Below the pieces are notes generated by a model. That model was not told where the DNA came from and made no database searches. It worked only from the letters and a program-made list of their open reading frames with translations. From assembly GCF_900109355.1 (NCBI RefSeq), contig NZ_FOBF01000001.1:609643-673642 (forward strand): DNA of 64,000 bases, read 5' to 3'. The stretch comes from Nonomuraea pusilla. Lineage in GTDB: Bacteria > Actinomycetota > Actinomycetes > Streptosporangiales > Streptosporangiaceae. Below are positions 42,222 to 49,975 of this stretch, piece by piece (positions within the stretch are counted from its first letter, which is position 1; every line of letters begins with the position of its first letter). A program made the translations under genes and the position numbers.

Positions 42222-43492
42222 GGCGGCGGCTCACCGGCGTCGCGGCGGGCTGCGCACTGGCGTGCGCGATCCCCGCGGCAGGCCCCACGGTGCGCCCCAC
42301 GGCGGGCCCCATGGCGGGCCTGGCGACCGGCCCTGCGCCCGCGTTCGCGGACGACGTGCGCGGCGGTCAGCAGCCCGTCATCAGGACGCTCGACCTGAAG
42401 GCGGCCTGGCGGGTCAGCAGGGGCGCGGGCGTCACGGTGGCCGTGCTCGACTCCGGCGTGGACCCCCGGCACCGCGACCTGGCCGGCTCCGTCACCGTGG
42501 GCGAGGACTTCACCGAGGGAGCCAACCCGCCGGGGGTGGCGCCGCGCCGCCTGCACGGCACGTACATGGCGTCGCTCATCGCGGGCCACGGGCACGGGCC
42601 GGGCGGCAGGCGCGGCGTCATCGGCGTGGCGCCGCGGGCCGGGGTGCTGTCGGTCCGGGTGATCCTGGAGGACGAGGAGCCCGGCTTCAAGGAGTTCAAC
42701 ACGGCCGAGCGGTTCGAGGACGTGGTCGCCCGCGGCATCCGCTACGCCGTGGACCGCGGCGCCGACGTCATCAACATGTCGATCTCCAAGGAGCTCGCCA
42801 CCAGGGAGGAGCGCGCGGCGATCCGCTACGCGATCTCCAAGGGCGTCGTGCTGGTGGCCGCCGCGGGCAACGACGGCGACCGGGCCGCCGCGGCGTCGGG
42901 GTTCGCGCCGTACTCGTACCCGGCGGCGTTCCCCGGCGTGGTGTCCGTGGGGGCGACCGACCGGCGGCTGCGCAGGGCCGGGTTCTCCAACTGGAACTCC
43001 AGCGTCGTGGTGGCGGCGCCGGGCGTGGACATCATGGGCGCAGGGCCGGGCGACGCGTACTGGGTGGGGAGGGGCACCTCGCAGGCGACGGCGCTCGTGT
43101 CGGGCGTGGCGGCGCTGATCAGGGCGAAGTACCCCCGCATGGCGCCGCCGCTGGTGGTGCAGGCGCTGACGGCCAGCGCCACCGACAGCCCGCCGGGCGG
43201 GTACGACACCGCCACCGGGTTCGGGGTGGTGAACGCGGCCAGGGCGCTGGCGGAGGCGGGCCGGCTGGCCAGGCACACGGAGACCGCGGCGGGCGGCGAG
43301 GCGCAGGACCCGTCGCAGCCGTTCGGCGGCGGGCACGCCGGGCCGATCAGGGTGGTGCGCAGGGACGGCACGCGGGCGACGATCCACCTGTGGGCCGCCG
43401 GCGCGTCGGGCGCGGGGGCGGTCGCGTCGCTGGGCTTCATCTTCGTGCTGGTCAGAAGGGTGCGCAGGGCGCCGGAGCCGCAAGACGCATGA
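42215..43492 (+). CDS. Mycosin-type S8 serine protease, copy 1
   Basis: 425 residues from the GTG at 42215 (GGGAG six bases upstream), overlapping the previous gene. A signal peptide precedes a subtilisin domain with an intact triad: Asp in VAVLDSGVDPRHRDL, His in RRLHGTYMASLIAG and Ser in GRGTSQATALVSG, plus Asn in AAAGNDGD. A C-terminal membrane helix (AGAVASLGFIFVLV) and Arg-rich tail anchor it with the protease outside, the architecture of mycosins (MycP). Mycosins normally stabilise ESX secretion machines, but no ecc or esx gene is present here. Confidence 0.87.
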   Translation: MLRRRLTGVAAGCALACAIPAAGPTVRPTAGPMAGLATGPAPAFADDVRGGQQPVIRTLDLKAAWRVSRGAGVTVAVLDSGVDPRHRDLAGSVTVGEDFTEGANPPGVAPRRLHGTYMASLIAGHGHGPGGRRGVIGVAPRAGVLSVRVILEDEEPGFKEFNTAERFEDVVARGIRYAVDRGADVINMSISKELATREERAAIRYAISKGVVLVAAAGNDGDRAAAASGFAPYSYPAAFPGVVSVGATDRRLRRAGFSNWNSSVVVAAPGVDIMGAGPGDAYWVGRGTSQATALVSGVAALIRAKYPRMAPPLVVQALTASATDSPPGGYDTATGFGVVNAARALAEAGRLARHTETAAGGEAQDPSQPFGGGHAGPIRVVRRDGTRATIHLWAAGASGAGAVASLGFIFVLVRRVRRAPEPQDA

Positions 43493-44448
43493 TCCGCCCC
43501 CGAAGGGGGACGAAAAAGGCACGGAGCGGACGCGGGAGCGAGGCGGTGGTGAGGGCACGTAGGTCCACCTCAGGGCTGCCGCGCGCCGGGGGAGCGGGCA
43601 CGCCGGGACGGAGGAACCCGCTCGGCGCCTCCGGGCGCGGATCGCGGGTGCGCTCCTGGCCCGCGGCGGGCTCGCGGCGGCTGGCGGCGGCCAGGCAGCG
43701 CGCCGAACTGGACGCCCTCCAGCAGGGCATCAGGTACCGGCGCGTCTTCGTGGCGCTGCTCGGCGTCATCATCGCCGTGTCGGCCTTCGTGGTGCTGCTG
43801 GGCACCGTCGGGCTGCTGGGCGAGACGCGCTCGCGCCCGCTCACGCAGGCCGAGCAGAACAGGTACCGCCAGGAGGAGATCGCCAGGCGCTGGCAGGCGT
43901 GGCCCGCCACGGGCGTCTTCCCCGAGGAGGTGAAGTACCTCGGGCTCGACCGGGCGCAGCAGTACGCCAGGCGCGTCGGCATCGCGCCGGAGACCGAGTG
44001 CGCCAAGGCCGCCGACCCGTCGGTCGCCCACGTGCTCAGGGACCACGGCTGCGTCACGATGCTGAGGGCCACGTACGTGGACCAGACCTCCACGTTCGTC
44101 ATCACGGTGGGCGTGGCGGTGCTCAAGGACGAGGAGGCGAGGGTGTCGGCGGGCGAGCAGCTCACGCAGGACGACCGGGTGGGCGTGCTGCCCGTGGCGT
44201 TCCCCGGCACGGTGACCGAGCGGTTCGGTGCGGCGCAGCGGCAGCGCACCGGGTGGGTGGGCGCGGGGCCGTACCTCGTGTTCTCGACCGCCGGGTACGC
44301 CGACGGCCGCGCGAGGGCGGCGGTGCCGCCCGAGGAGATCCTCCACAGCGAGCTGTGGCCGGCGGCGAAGTCGGTCGGCAACCAGATCGCGTACTTCCTC
44401 GCGGACCCCCCGAAGGTGCCGCCGTGCACGCAGGGGAACGTGTGCTGA
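43489..44448 (+). CDS. Exported mycosin-partner protein B
   Basis: 319 residues from the ATG at 43489, overlapping the first mycosin stop by four bases. It has a 75-residue basic cytoplasmic arm rich in Arg/Ser/Gly, one membrane helix (FVALLGVIIAVSAFVVLLGT) and an outer domain homologous to partner A, with the same WPATGVFP, ETECAKA and LRDHGCVTMLRATY positions and a closing CTQGNVC. It is a type II-like (N-in) membrane protein. Overlap with both flanking protease genes implies balanced production. The function is unknown; a substrate-binding, inhibitory or chaperone role for the protease is inference. Confidence 0.72.
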   Translation: MIRPRRGTKKARSGRGSEAVVRARRSTSGLPRAGGAGTPGRRNPLGASGRGSRVRSWPAAGSRRLAAARQRAELDALQQGIRYRRVFVALLGVIIAVSAFVVLLGTVGLLGETRSRPLTQAEQNRYRQEEIARRWQAWPATGVFPEEVKYLGLDRAQQYARRVGIAPETECAKAADPSVAHVLRDHGCVTMLRATYVDQTSTFVITVGVAVLKDEEARVSAGEQLTQDDRVGVLPVAFPGTVTERFGAAQRQRTGWVGAGPYLVFSTAGYADGRARAAVPPEEILHSELWPAAKSVGNQIAYFLADPPKVPPCTQGNVC

Positions 44449-45593
44449 CCGCCGTGCGGGCGCTCGTCGCGGCGCTGATCGCACTGGCGGGCCCGAGCGC
44501 CGTCCCCGTGAGGGAGCAGCAGCAGTGGGTGCTGGACGCGCTCGACGTGGAGCGGGCCTGGACGGTCACCAAGGGCGAGGGCGTCACGGTCGCCGTCGTC
44601 GACAGCGGCGTGGACGCCCAGGTCAAGGAGCTGCGCGGCCGGGTGACGCTGGGCCCCGACATGAGCGGCGCGGGCCCGGACGAGGAGGTGGAGCCGGGCA
44701 GGCACGGCACCGCCATGGCGGCGCTGATCGCCGGCTCCGGCGCTGACGGCGGGTTCGTCGGCGTGGCGCCCGGCGCGCGCGTGCTGTCGCTGCCGCTCGC
44801 GATGGAGGAGGACCCGCGCGCCGGCCTGGTCGATCCGCAGGACGAGCGGCAGGGCGCCGACAGTCCTCTGGCCAGGGCGCTGCGGTACGCGGCCGACCAC
44901 GGCGCGAAGGTCGTGAACATGTCGATCGGCTCGTACGGCCCGCTGCGCTCGGAGCGTGAGGCGGTGTCGTACGCGCTGGGCAAGGGCGTCGTGCTGGTCG
45001 CGGCCGTGGGCAACGACGGCCAGACGCAGTACGCGAAGGAGAAGGGCACGTCGTACTGGAGCTTCCCCGCGGGCTATCCGGGGGTGGTCGGCGTGGCGGC
45101 GGTGGACCGGCAGGGCAGGAAGGCGTCGTTCAGCAGCGACAACCTGTCGGTGCTGGTGGGCGCGCCCGGCGTGGACGTGCCCGTGGTGAAGCGGTCGGGC
45201 GGCTACGAGCTGACGGAGGGCACGAGCCCGGCGGCGGCGCTCGTGGCGGGCGTGGCGGCGCTGGTCAAGTCGCGCTATCCCGACCTGCCGCCGGAGCAGG
45301 TGGCGCAGGCGCTGGCGGCGAGCGCCAGGGGCAGGCCGGCGGCGGGGTACGACGACGGCACGGGGTTCGGCGTGGTGGACGCCGCGGCGGCGCTGGAGGC
45401 GGCGGGCCGGCTGACGGGGCAGCGGCGCGCGCTGGAGGCGCCGGTCCAGCACTTCGGCCAGGGCGAGGACTCCCCGGCGCCGACGCGTCCCGGGGCCGAT
45501 CCGTGGCGGCTGTGGCTCTACTCCGGGGCGGTTCTGGTGGCGTTGGTCATGTTCTGTGGTGCGATCATCGTGCTCCAACAACGAAGGGACTGA
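44442..45593 (+). CDS. Mycosin-type S8 serine protease, copy 2
   Basis: 383 residues from the GTG at 44442, overlapping partner B by seven bases. The signal peptide is LTAVRALVAALIALAGPSAV. The triad is intact: Asp in VAVVDSGVDAQV, His in GRHGTAMAALIAG, Ser in EGTSPAAALVAG, and Asn in AAVGNDGQ. A C-terminal helix (LYSGAVLVALVMFCGAIIVL) with a short QQRRD tail gives the mycosin topology. It lacks copy 1's longer C-terminal linker and is clearly a paralogue rather than a recent duplicate. Expression probably depends on translation of the upstream genes. Confidence 0.87.
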   Translation: MLTAVRALVAALIALAGPSAVPVREQQQWVLDALDVERAWTVTKGEGVTVAVVDSGVDAQVKELRGRVTLGPDMSGAGPDEEVEPGRHGTAMAALIAGSGADGGFVGVAPGARVLSLPLAMEEDPRAGLVDPQDERQGADSPLARALRYAADHGAKVVNMSIGSYGPLRSEREAVSYALGKGVVLVAAVGNDGQTQYAKEKGTSYWSFPAGYPGVVGVAAVDRQGRKASFSSDNLSVLVGAPGVDVPVVKRSGGYELTEGTSPAAALVAGVAALVKSRYPDLPPEQVAQALAASARGRPAAGYDDGTGFGVVDAAAALEAAGRLTGQRRALEAPVQHFGQGEDSPAPTRPGADPWRLWLYSGAVLVALVMFCGAIIVLQQRRD

Positions 45594-45601
45594 AGATCCG
45601 C

Positions 45602-45607
45602 TATGGT
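45602..45607 (+). promoter_or_regulatory. -10 box TATGGT of a leaderless gene
   Basis: TATGGT ends eight bases before the ATG at 45616, nine bases after the second mycosin stop. Confidence 0.45.
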
Positions 45608-45615
45608 CCCGCCTC

Positions 45616-45975
45616 ATGGGATACGAGCTGCGGGTGGTGCACGAGGCGCCACTCGCCTTCGCGGAGGTCGCGAAGGCCATCGCACCAGCGGGTTTCGAGC
45701 TGCACGGCGCTGACGAGATCGTGGCCAGGCACGGCGCGGCCGCGCACGGCGTGGCCAGGTGGCGCGGCCAGGTGATCGGCGAGCCGGGTTCGGACTGGCA
45801 GGTGGCGCAACTCGTACGGCTGACGCACCTGCTCGGCGCCCGCCTGGTGGGCGAGGACGGCGAGGTGTACGCGCTGCGCGACGGCGTCGTCGAGGTGTTC
45901 GCCGGCGGCGGCGTCACGGAGCTCGGCAAGCTCGACGAGATGATCGAGGCCGGTCCGGCGGCATGGAGCCCGTGA
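45616..45975 (+). CDS. Hypothetical cytoplasmic protein
   Basis: 119 residues. I recognise no family. The start MGYELRVVHEAPLAFAEVAK, the GVARWRGQVIGEPGSDWQVA centre and LTHLLGARLVGEDGEVYALR suggest an alpha/beta fold without signal or membrane segments, similar in flavour to small sporulation- or immunity-type proteins, but that is only an impression. The end overlaps the alkyltransferase-like gene by 13 bases, so the two are translationally coupled. Confidence 0.65.
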   Translation: MGYELRVVHEAPLAFAEVAKAIAPAGFELHGADEIVARHGAAAHGVARWRGQVIGEPGSDWQVAQLVRLTHLLGARLVGEDGEVYALRDGVVEVFAGGGVTELGKLDEMIEAGPAAWSP

Positions 45976-46277
45976 GCCCGTACGCCGAGCGGGTGCTGGA
46001 GCTGATCGAGCGCATCCCGCCCGGCAAGGTGATGTCGTACGGCGACGTCGCCGAGTACCTCGGTGAGGGCGGCCCGCGCCAGGTGGGCAGGGTGATGGCG
46101 GTCTGGGGCGGCGGCGTCCCGTGGTGGCGGGTGGTGCACTCCGACGGCACCGGGGCCGCCCCCGACCACCTGCTGCGCTGCCTGGCGCACTGGCGCGAGG
46201 AGGGCACTCCGCTGCGCGGCGAGCGGGTGGACATGCGGCTGGCCCGCTGGGACGGGCGTTCAGCGGATTCTCAGTAA
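45963..46277 (+). CDS. Alkyltransferase-like protein (Cys-less MGMT family)
   Basis: 104 residues from the ATG at 45963. The DNA-binding half of methylguanine methyltransferase is clear: VLELIERIPPGKVMSYGDVA followed by GGPRQVGRVMAVW and VPWWRVVHSDG. The active-site PCHRV motif is PWWRV here, so the protein cannot accept an alkyl group. Such ATL proteins bind O6-alkylguanine and flag it for nucleotide-excision repair. The helix-wing spacing agrees with the family. It shares its transcription unit with the preceding hypothetical gene. Confidence 0.88.
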   Translation: MEPVSPYAERVLELIERIPPGKVMSYGDVAEYLGEGGPRQVGRVMAVWGGGVPWWRVVHSDGTGAAPDHLLRCLAHWREEGTPLRGERVDMRLARWDGRSADSQ

Positions 46278-46380
46278 CCAATTTGACATGCGATTTCGCT
46301 TTCGACGCGAATCTGTAGCATGTGACGCCCGTTACCATGGGCTGAACAATGACGGCGGCCCGAAAGGCGGTGCCTCCCCC

Positions 46381-49245
46381 ATGGCCTCCCCGATGGGAAC
46401 CGGCGTCCCAGCTCAGAGCCAGGGCGGCGAGCAGCTCGCCGACCGTCTGAAGGCTGTCCAGGACCTGTGCGATCGGGGCGAGCCGCTCGACGCGGTCATG
46501 CGCGCCGTGGGTCCTGGGGGCCGCGACGCGGCGTTCGACTCCGACGTGCTCAGCGGCCCGCTCGGCACGCGCATCGACCTGGCGGTCAAGCGCGGCCCCG
46601 CCCGCAGGCGCGAGATGCTCGCGCTGGTCAAGCCCTACCTGGCGGCGGTCGATCCGCGCGTCAAGCGCGAGCTGCCCGTGGCCAGGCGGCTCATCTGCCA
46701 CCTCATCGAGACCCGTCCCGAGGCCGACCTCGTCGAGGGCGACACCCTCGCCACCGTCGTCGCCGCGGCGGCCGAGCCGTCCAGGCGCATCCGCAAGGGC
46801 CTGCGCTGGTACGCCGACCTGCCGCTCCACGACGAGCTGCCCGCCGACCTGTACCGCCTGCGCCGCGCCGACCTGGTGCCGGTGACCCACATCGACGACA
46901 TCGTCTGGGACGGCGGCAGGCTGCGCATCACCGGCTTCGCCTACCTGGCGGGCCTGTCCGTGCGCAGCCGCAGGTTCAACCGCGCCACGGTGGTGCTGCG
47001 CGGCCCCCGCTGGCTGCCGCCCGTGCGCCTGCGCACCCGCAGGATCCTCGCGCCCGAGGCCACCCACGGCGCCCGCGAGCCCGGCTGCAACTACGACTGG
47101 TCGGGTTTCACCGCCGAGCTGAACCCGTGGGCGCTGCGCTGGCGCGGCGCCGTGCGCGGCGTCGTCTCCGGGGTGCGCAGGCGGATGCGCCACCGTCCCG
47201 CCGTGGCCGACACCACCACCTGGCGGGCTGAGATCGTCTTCTGGAGCCGCGGCGCGCGGGCCACGGGCCTGCTGCGCGGCGCGTCCGTCGGCCGCACCGA
47301 GCGGCCCGCCGGGCTGCAGCTCCGTCCCGGCTGGTGGGCGCGGCCCGTCTGGACGTCCGACCGGGCGCTCCAGGTCGTGCTCCAGCCGAACAGGGCCGAG
47401 CTGACCGCCGTCTCCGTCGAGGACGAGCGGCTCGAACTGAAGATCTTCCTGTCCGGACGCACCGTCACCAAGGGCCACGCCCGGCTGGGCGGCCACCGCA
47501 TCGCCGCCGACTTCACGCCGGTGGCGGGCGGCACCGAGGTGCTCGTCACGCTGGCCGTGCCCGCCCTGCTCCACGAGAAGGACGGCCGCAGGCTCTGGGT
47601 CGAGCCCAAGGGCGACCCGGCGGCGTCGGTCATGCTGGGCGACCTGGTCGAGACCCGCACCGCCGTGGGCGACCGCGAGATCACCGTGCTGGGCGACCGG
47701 CGCGACCGCGTCGTCGTCTCGGCCCACCGCATCCGCCCCGTGATCACCTCGGCGGTGTGGGACGGGCCGGCGCTCGTGCTGCGCGGGCACTACCCCGACG
47801 CCCCTGGCCCCCGCGCGCTCACCCTGCGCCACCGCTCCGGCCTGTCGTACGTGCTGCCGATGGAGCGCTCCGGCGAGGAGTTCACCGTACGCGTCACGCC
47901 CTCGGCGATGGACCGGTTCGGCGAGGCGGTGCCGCTGGCGTCCGGCACCTGGAACATGTCCCTGCGCCACCCGTCGGGTGAGATCGTCCCGCTGCGCATG
48001 GACCACGCCGCCCTGCCCGGCCTGGACGAGACGCCGCGCGACTTCGACGGGCGCTCCTACCGGATGCTGTCCACCCGCTTCGACGTGCCCGTGCTGACCT
48101 CCGAGGAGGACCGCCCGGCCGACGAGCGCGGCGTGGCGGGCACGCACGTGCTGCGCCGCGTCTTCTACCCGGCCCAGCGCACCGAGCCGCTCGACGACGC
48201 CACCGTGTACGTCGTCAACGACGGCCGGCTGTACGCCGACAGCGTCCGCGCCGTCTACGAGGAGCGCCTGCGCAGGGGCGACGACCGCGAGCACATCTGG
48301 ATCGTCAAGGACGGCGCGTTCGTCCCGCCCGGCCCCGCCACCGTGGTGCGGGCGGGCAGCAGGGAGCACCACGCCGCGCTGGCGCGGTCGCGCCACATCG
48401 TCACCAACGCGTTCCTGCCGGCCTGGTTCCGCGCCCGCGAGGACCAGGTGGTGCTGCAGACCTGGCACGGCACCCCGGCCAAGCGCATCGGCAACGACCT
48501 GCCGCACATGACCCGCGACCCGAGGCCGCCGATCTGGCACCGGCAGGCGGCGGAGGTGCGCGGCTGGGACCTGCTGCTGTCGCAGTCGCCGTGGGCCAGC
48601 GAGATCATGCGCAGGGCGTTCGGCTACAAGGGCGAGATCCTGGAGAGCGGGCTGCCGCGCAACGACGTGCTGGCCTCGCCCGAGCGCGAGGCGCTGGCGG
48701 CGGCGGTGCGCGAGCGGCTCGGCCTGGCCGAGGGCAAGCGCGTGGTGCTGTACGCCCCGACGTACCGCGACTACGACCGCAAGAACGCGATGGTGAAGCT
48801 CGACCTGGCCAAGGCGCGCCAGGCGCTCGGGGCCGACCACGAGCTGCTGGTGCGCGCCCACCCGATGCAGGCCGTGCCCGCCGTCCCCGACATCGCCCAC
48901 GACGTCACGACATATCCGGATATGGCGGATCTGCTGCTCGTGGCCGACGTCCTCGTCACCGACTACTCGTCGGCGATGTTCGACTTCGTCGCGACCGGGC
49001 GGCCCGTCGTGCTCTACGCGTACGACCTGGCGAAGTACTCGTCCAAGCGCGGCCTCTACATCGACCTGCCCGAGCAGGCGCCCGGGCCGGTGCTGTCGAC
49101 CTCCGCCGAGGTGATCGAGGCGCTGCGCTCGATTGACGAGGTCGCCGCCGCCCACGCCGACCGCTACGACGCCTTCCGCGCCGCGTTCGCCCCGCGCGAC
49201 GACGGCAAGGCCACGGCCCGCGTGGTCGACCGCCTCTTCTCCTGA
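46381..49245 (+). CDS. CDP-glycerol glycerophosphotransferase family protein
   Basis: 954 residues from the ATG at 46381; in-frame starts back to 46288 are possible. The C-terminal 380 residues are the TagB/TagF-type glycosyltransferase: LQTWHGTPAKRIGNDLPHMT, LLLSQSPWASEIMRRAFGYK, SGLPRNDVL, VVLYAPTYRDYDRKN, RAHPMQ and ADVLVTDYSSAMFDFVATGR, with the HGT, R-x-HP and DYSS motifs that bind CDP-glycerol. The N-terminal 570 residues are beta-strand-rich with no named match; relatives carry similar modules and may hold the acceptor or other substrate. It probably makes wall or lipoteichoic-like polymer. Confidence 0.87.
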   Translation: MASPMGTGVPAQSQGGEQLADRLKAVQDLCDRGEPLDAVMRAVGPGGRDAAFDSDVLSGPLGTRIDLAVKRGPARRREMLALVKPYLAAVDPRVKRELPVARRLICHLIETRPEADLVEGDTLATVVAAAAEPSRRIRKGLRWYADLPLHDELPADLYRLRRADLVPVTHIDDIVWDGGRLRITGFAYLAGLSVRSRRFNRATVVLRGPRWLPPVRLRTRRILAPEATHGAREPGCNYDWSGFTAELNPWALRWRGAVRGVVSGVRRRMRHRPAVADTTTWRAEIVFWSRGARATGLLRGASVGRTERPAGLQLRPGWWARPVWTSDRALQVVLQPNRAELTAVSVEDERLELKIFLSGRTVTKGHARLGGHRIAADFTPVAGGTEVLVTLAVPALLHEKDGRRLWVEPKGDPAASVMLGDLVETRTAVGDREITVLGDRRDRVVVSAHRIRPVITSAVWDGPALVLRGHYPDAPGPRALTLRHRSGLSYVLPMERSGEEFTVRVTPSAMDRFGEAVPLASGTWNMSLRHPSGEIVPLRMDHAALPGLDETPRDFDGRSYRMLSTRFDVPVLTSEEDRPADERGVAGTHVLRRVFYPAQRTEPLDDATVYVVNDGRLYADSVRAVYEERLRRGDDREHIWIVKDGAFVPPGPATVVRAGSREHHAALARSRHIVTNAFLPAWFRAREDQVVLQTWHGTPAKRIGNDLPHMTRDPRPPIWHRQAAEVRGWDLLLSQSPWASEIMRRAFGYKGEILESGLPRNDVLASPEREALAAAVRERLGLAEGKRVVLYAPTYRDYDRKNAMVKLDLAKARQALGADHELLVRAHPMQAVPAVPDIAHDVTTYPDMADLLLVADVLVTDYSSAMFDFVATGRPVVLYAYDLAKYSSKRGLYIDLPEQAPGPVLSTSAEVIEALRSIDEVAAAHADRYDAFRAAFAPRDDGKATARVVDRLFS

Positions 49246-49257
49246 CGGCTGCGAGGC

Positions 49258-49824
49258 TCAGGCCGGGCGGCGGCCCGGCCCGCCGCCCGTGCCCGGCATG
49301 CCGGACTCGGCCATGACGTAGAGCAGCGCGGCCAGCGTGGTGCCGCAGACGATCGAGCCCTCCCCGGCCAGCTTCGGCACCGACGACAGCGGCACCCACT
49401 CGACGCGCTCGGCCTCCCACGGGTCGCTCGGCGGGCCGACGTGGGTCGCCCCGTCGGCCCGGTAGACGTGGTGCACGACGTCGGTGAAGCCGTTGTTCGG
49501 CTGGACGCACAGCAGCGGCCGCAGCGACCGGGGACGCCAGCCGGTCTCCTCCTCGACCTCCCTGGCCGCGGCCGCGTGCGGCGCCTCGCCCTCGTCGACC
49601 TGCCCCATGGGGATCTCCCAGCCCCAGCTGTCGGTGATGAAGCGGTGCCGCCAGATGAGCAGCGCCCGGTCCCCGTCGTCGGTGACCACCGCCGCAGCCC
49701 CGGGCGGCGTGCGGATCACCCGGTGGTCGAACCGCCGCCCGTCGGGCAGTTCCACGTCCGCCGCCCGGACGTCCAGCCAGGGGTCGGTGTACAGGGACTT
49801 CTCGGAATGGACCTGCCAGCGCAT
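49258..49824 (-). CDS. Nudix hydrolase, ADP-ribose pyrophosphatase-like
   Basis: 188 residues from the ATG at 49824, preceded by TAACGT with a 7-base gap (leaderless pattern). The Nudix box begins at GQVDEGEAP and ends with AREVEEETGW. The N-terminal domain (SLYTDPWLDVRAADVELPDG, HRVIRTPPGAAAVV) and the late GFTDVVHHVYRADG to EAERVEWVPLS match the ADP-ribose/sugar-nucleotide diphosphatase subgroup. The last 20 residues are Gly/Arg-rich. It converges on the glycerophosphotransferase gene 13 bases away. Confidence 0.87.
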   Translation of the reverse strand: MRWQVHSEKSLYTDPWLDVRAADVELPDGRRFDHRVIRTPPGAAAVVTDDGDRALLIWRHRFITDSWGWEIPMGQVDEGEAPHAAAAREVEEETGWRPRSLRPLLCVQPNNGFTDVVHHVYRADGATHVGPPSDPWEAERVEWVPLSSVPKLAGEGSIVCGTTLAALLYVMAESGMPGTGGGPGRRPA

Positions 49825-49831
49825 GCACGGA

Positions 49832-49837
49832 ACGTTA
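49832..49837 (-). promoter_or_regulatory. -10 box TAACGT of a leaderless Nudix gene
   Basis: On the minus strand TAACGT ends seven bases before the ATG at 49824. Confidence 0.5.
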
Positions 49838-49975
49838 CAAGACCCGACCCTGCGTGACGCGCGGCGCTGCGCGGAGGGACGGCGTGTCGGCGGGATGGGG
49901 ACGCCTTTCGCCGGTAGCGTGGGCCAATCGCGCGGGCAGGCCGGTCAACTCGGCACGATCTACCCCTGTGGTCTG

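Noticed and set aside
41502..45593. ESX/type VII secretion locus
   Set aside because: Only mycosin-type proteases are present; no EccB, EccC, EccD, EccE or WXG100 gene is found on either side.
46283..46321. TTGACA plus TAGCAT as a housekeeping promoter for the glycerophosphotransferase gene
   Set aside because: The spacer is 27 bases, too long for a standard promoter; TAGCAT alone may still act as a -10 box.
45601..49155. Very long minus-strand open frame (1184 codons) opposite the glycerophosphotransferase gene
   Set aside because: High-GC DNA leaves the opposite strand free of stops; composition is Arg/Gly/His/Ala-rich without motifs, while the plus strand has clear TagF signatures.
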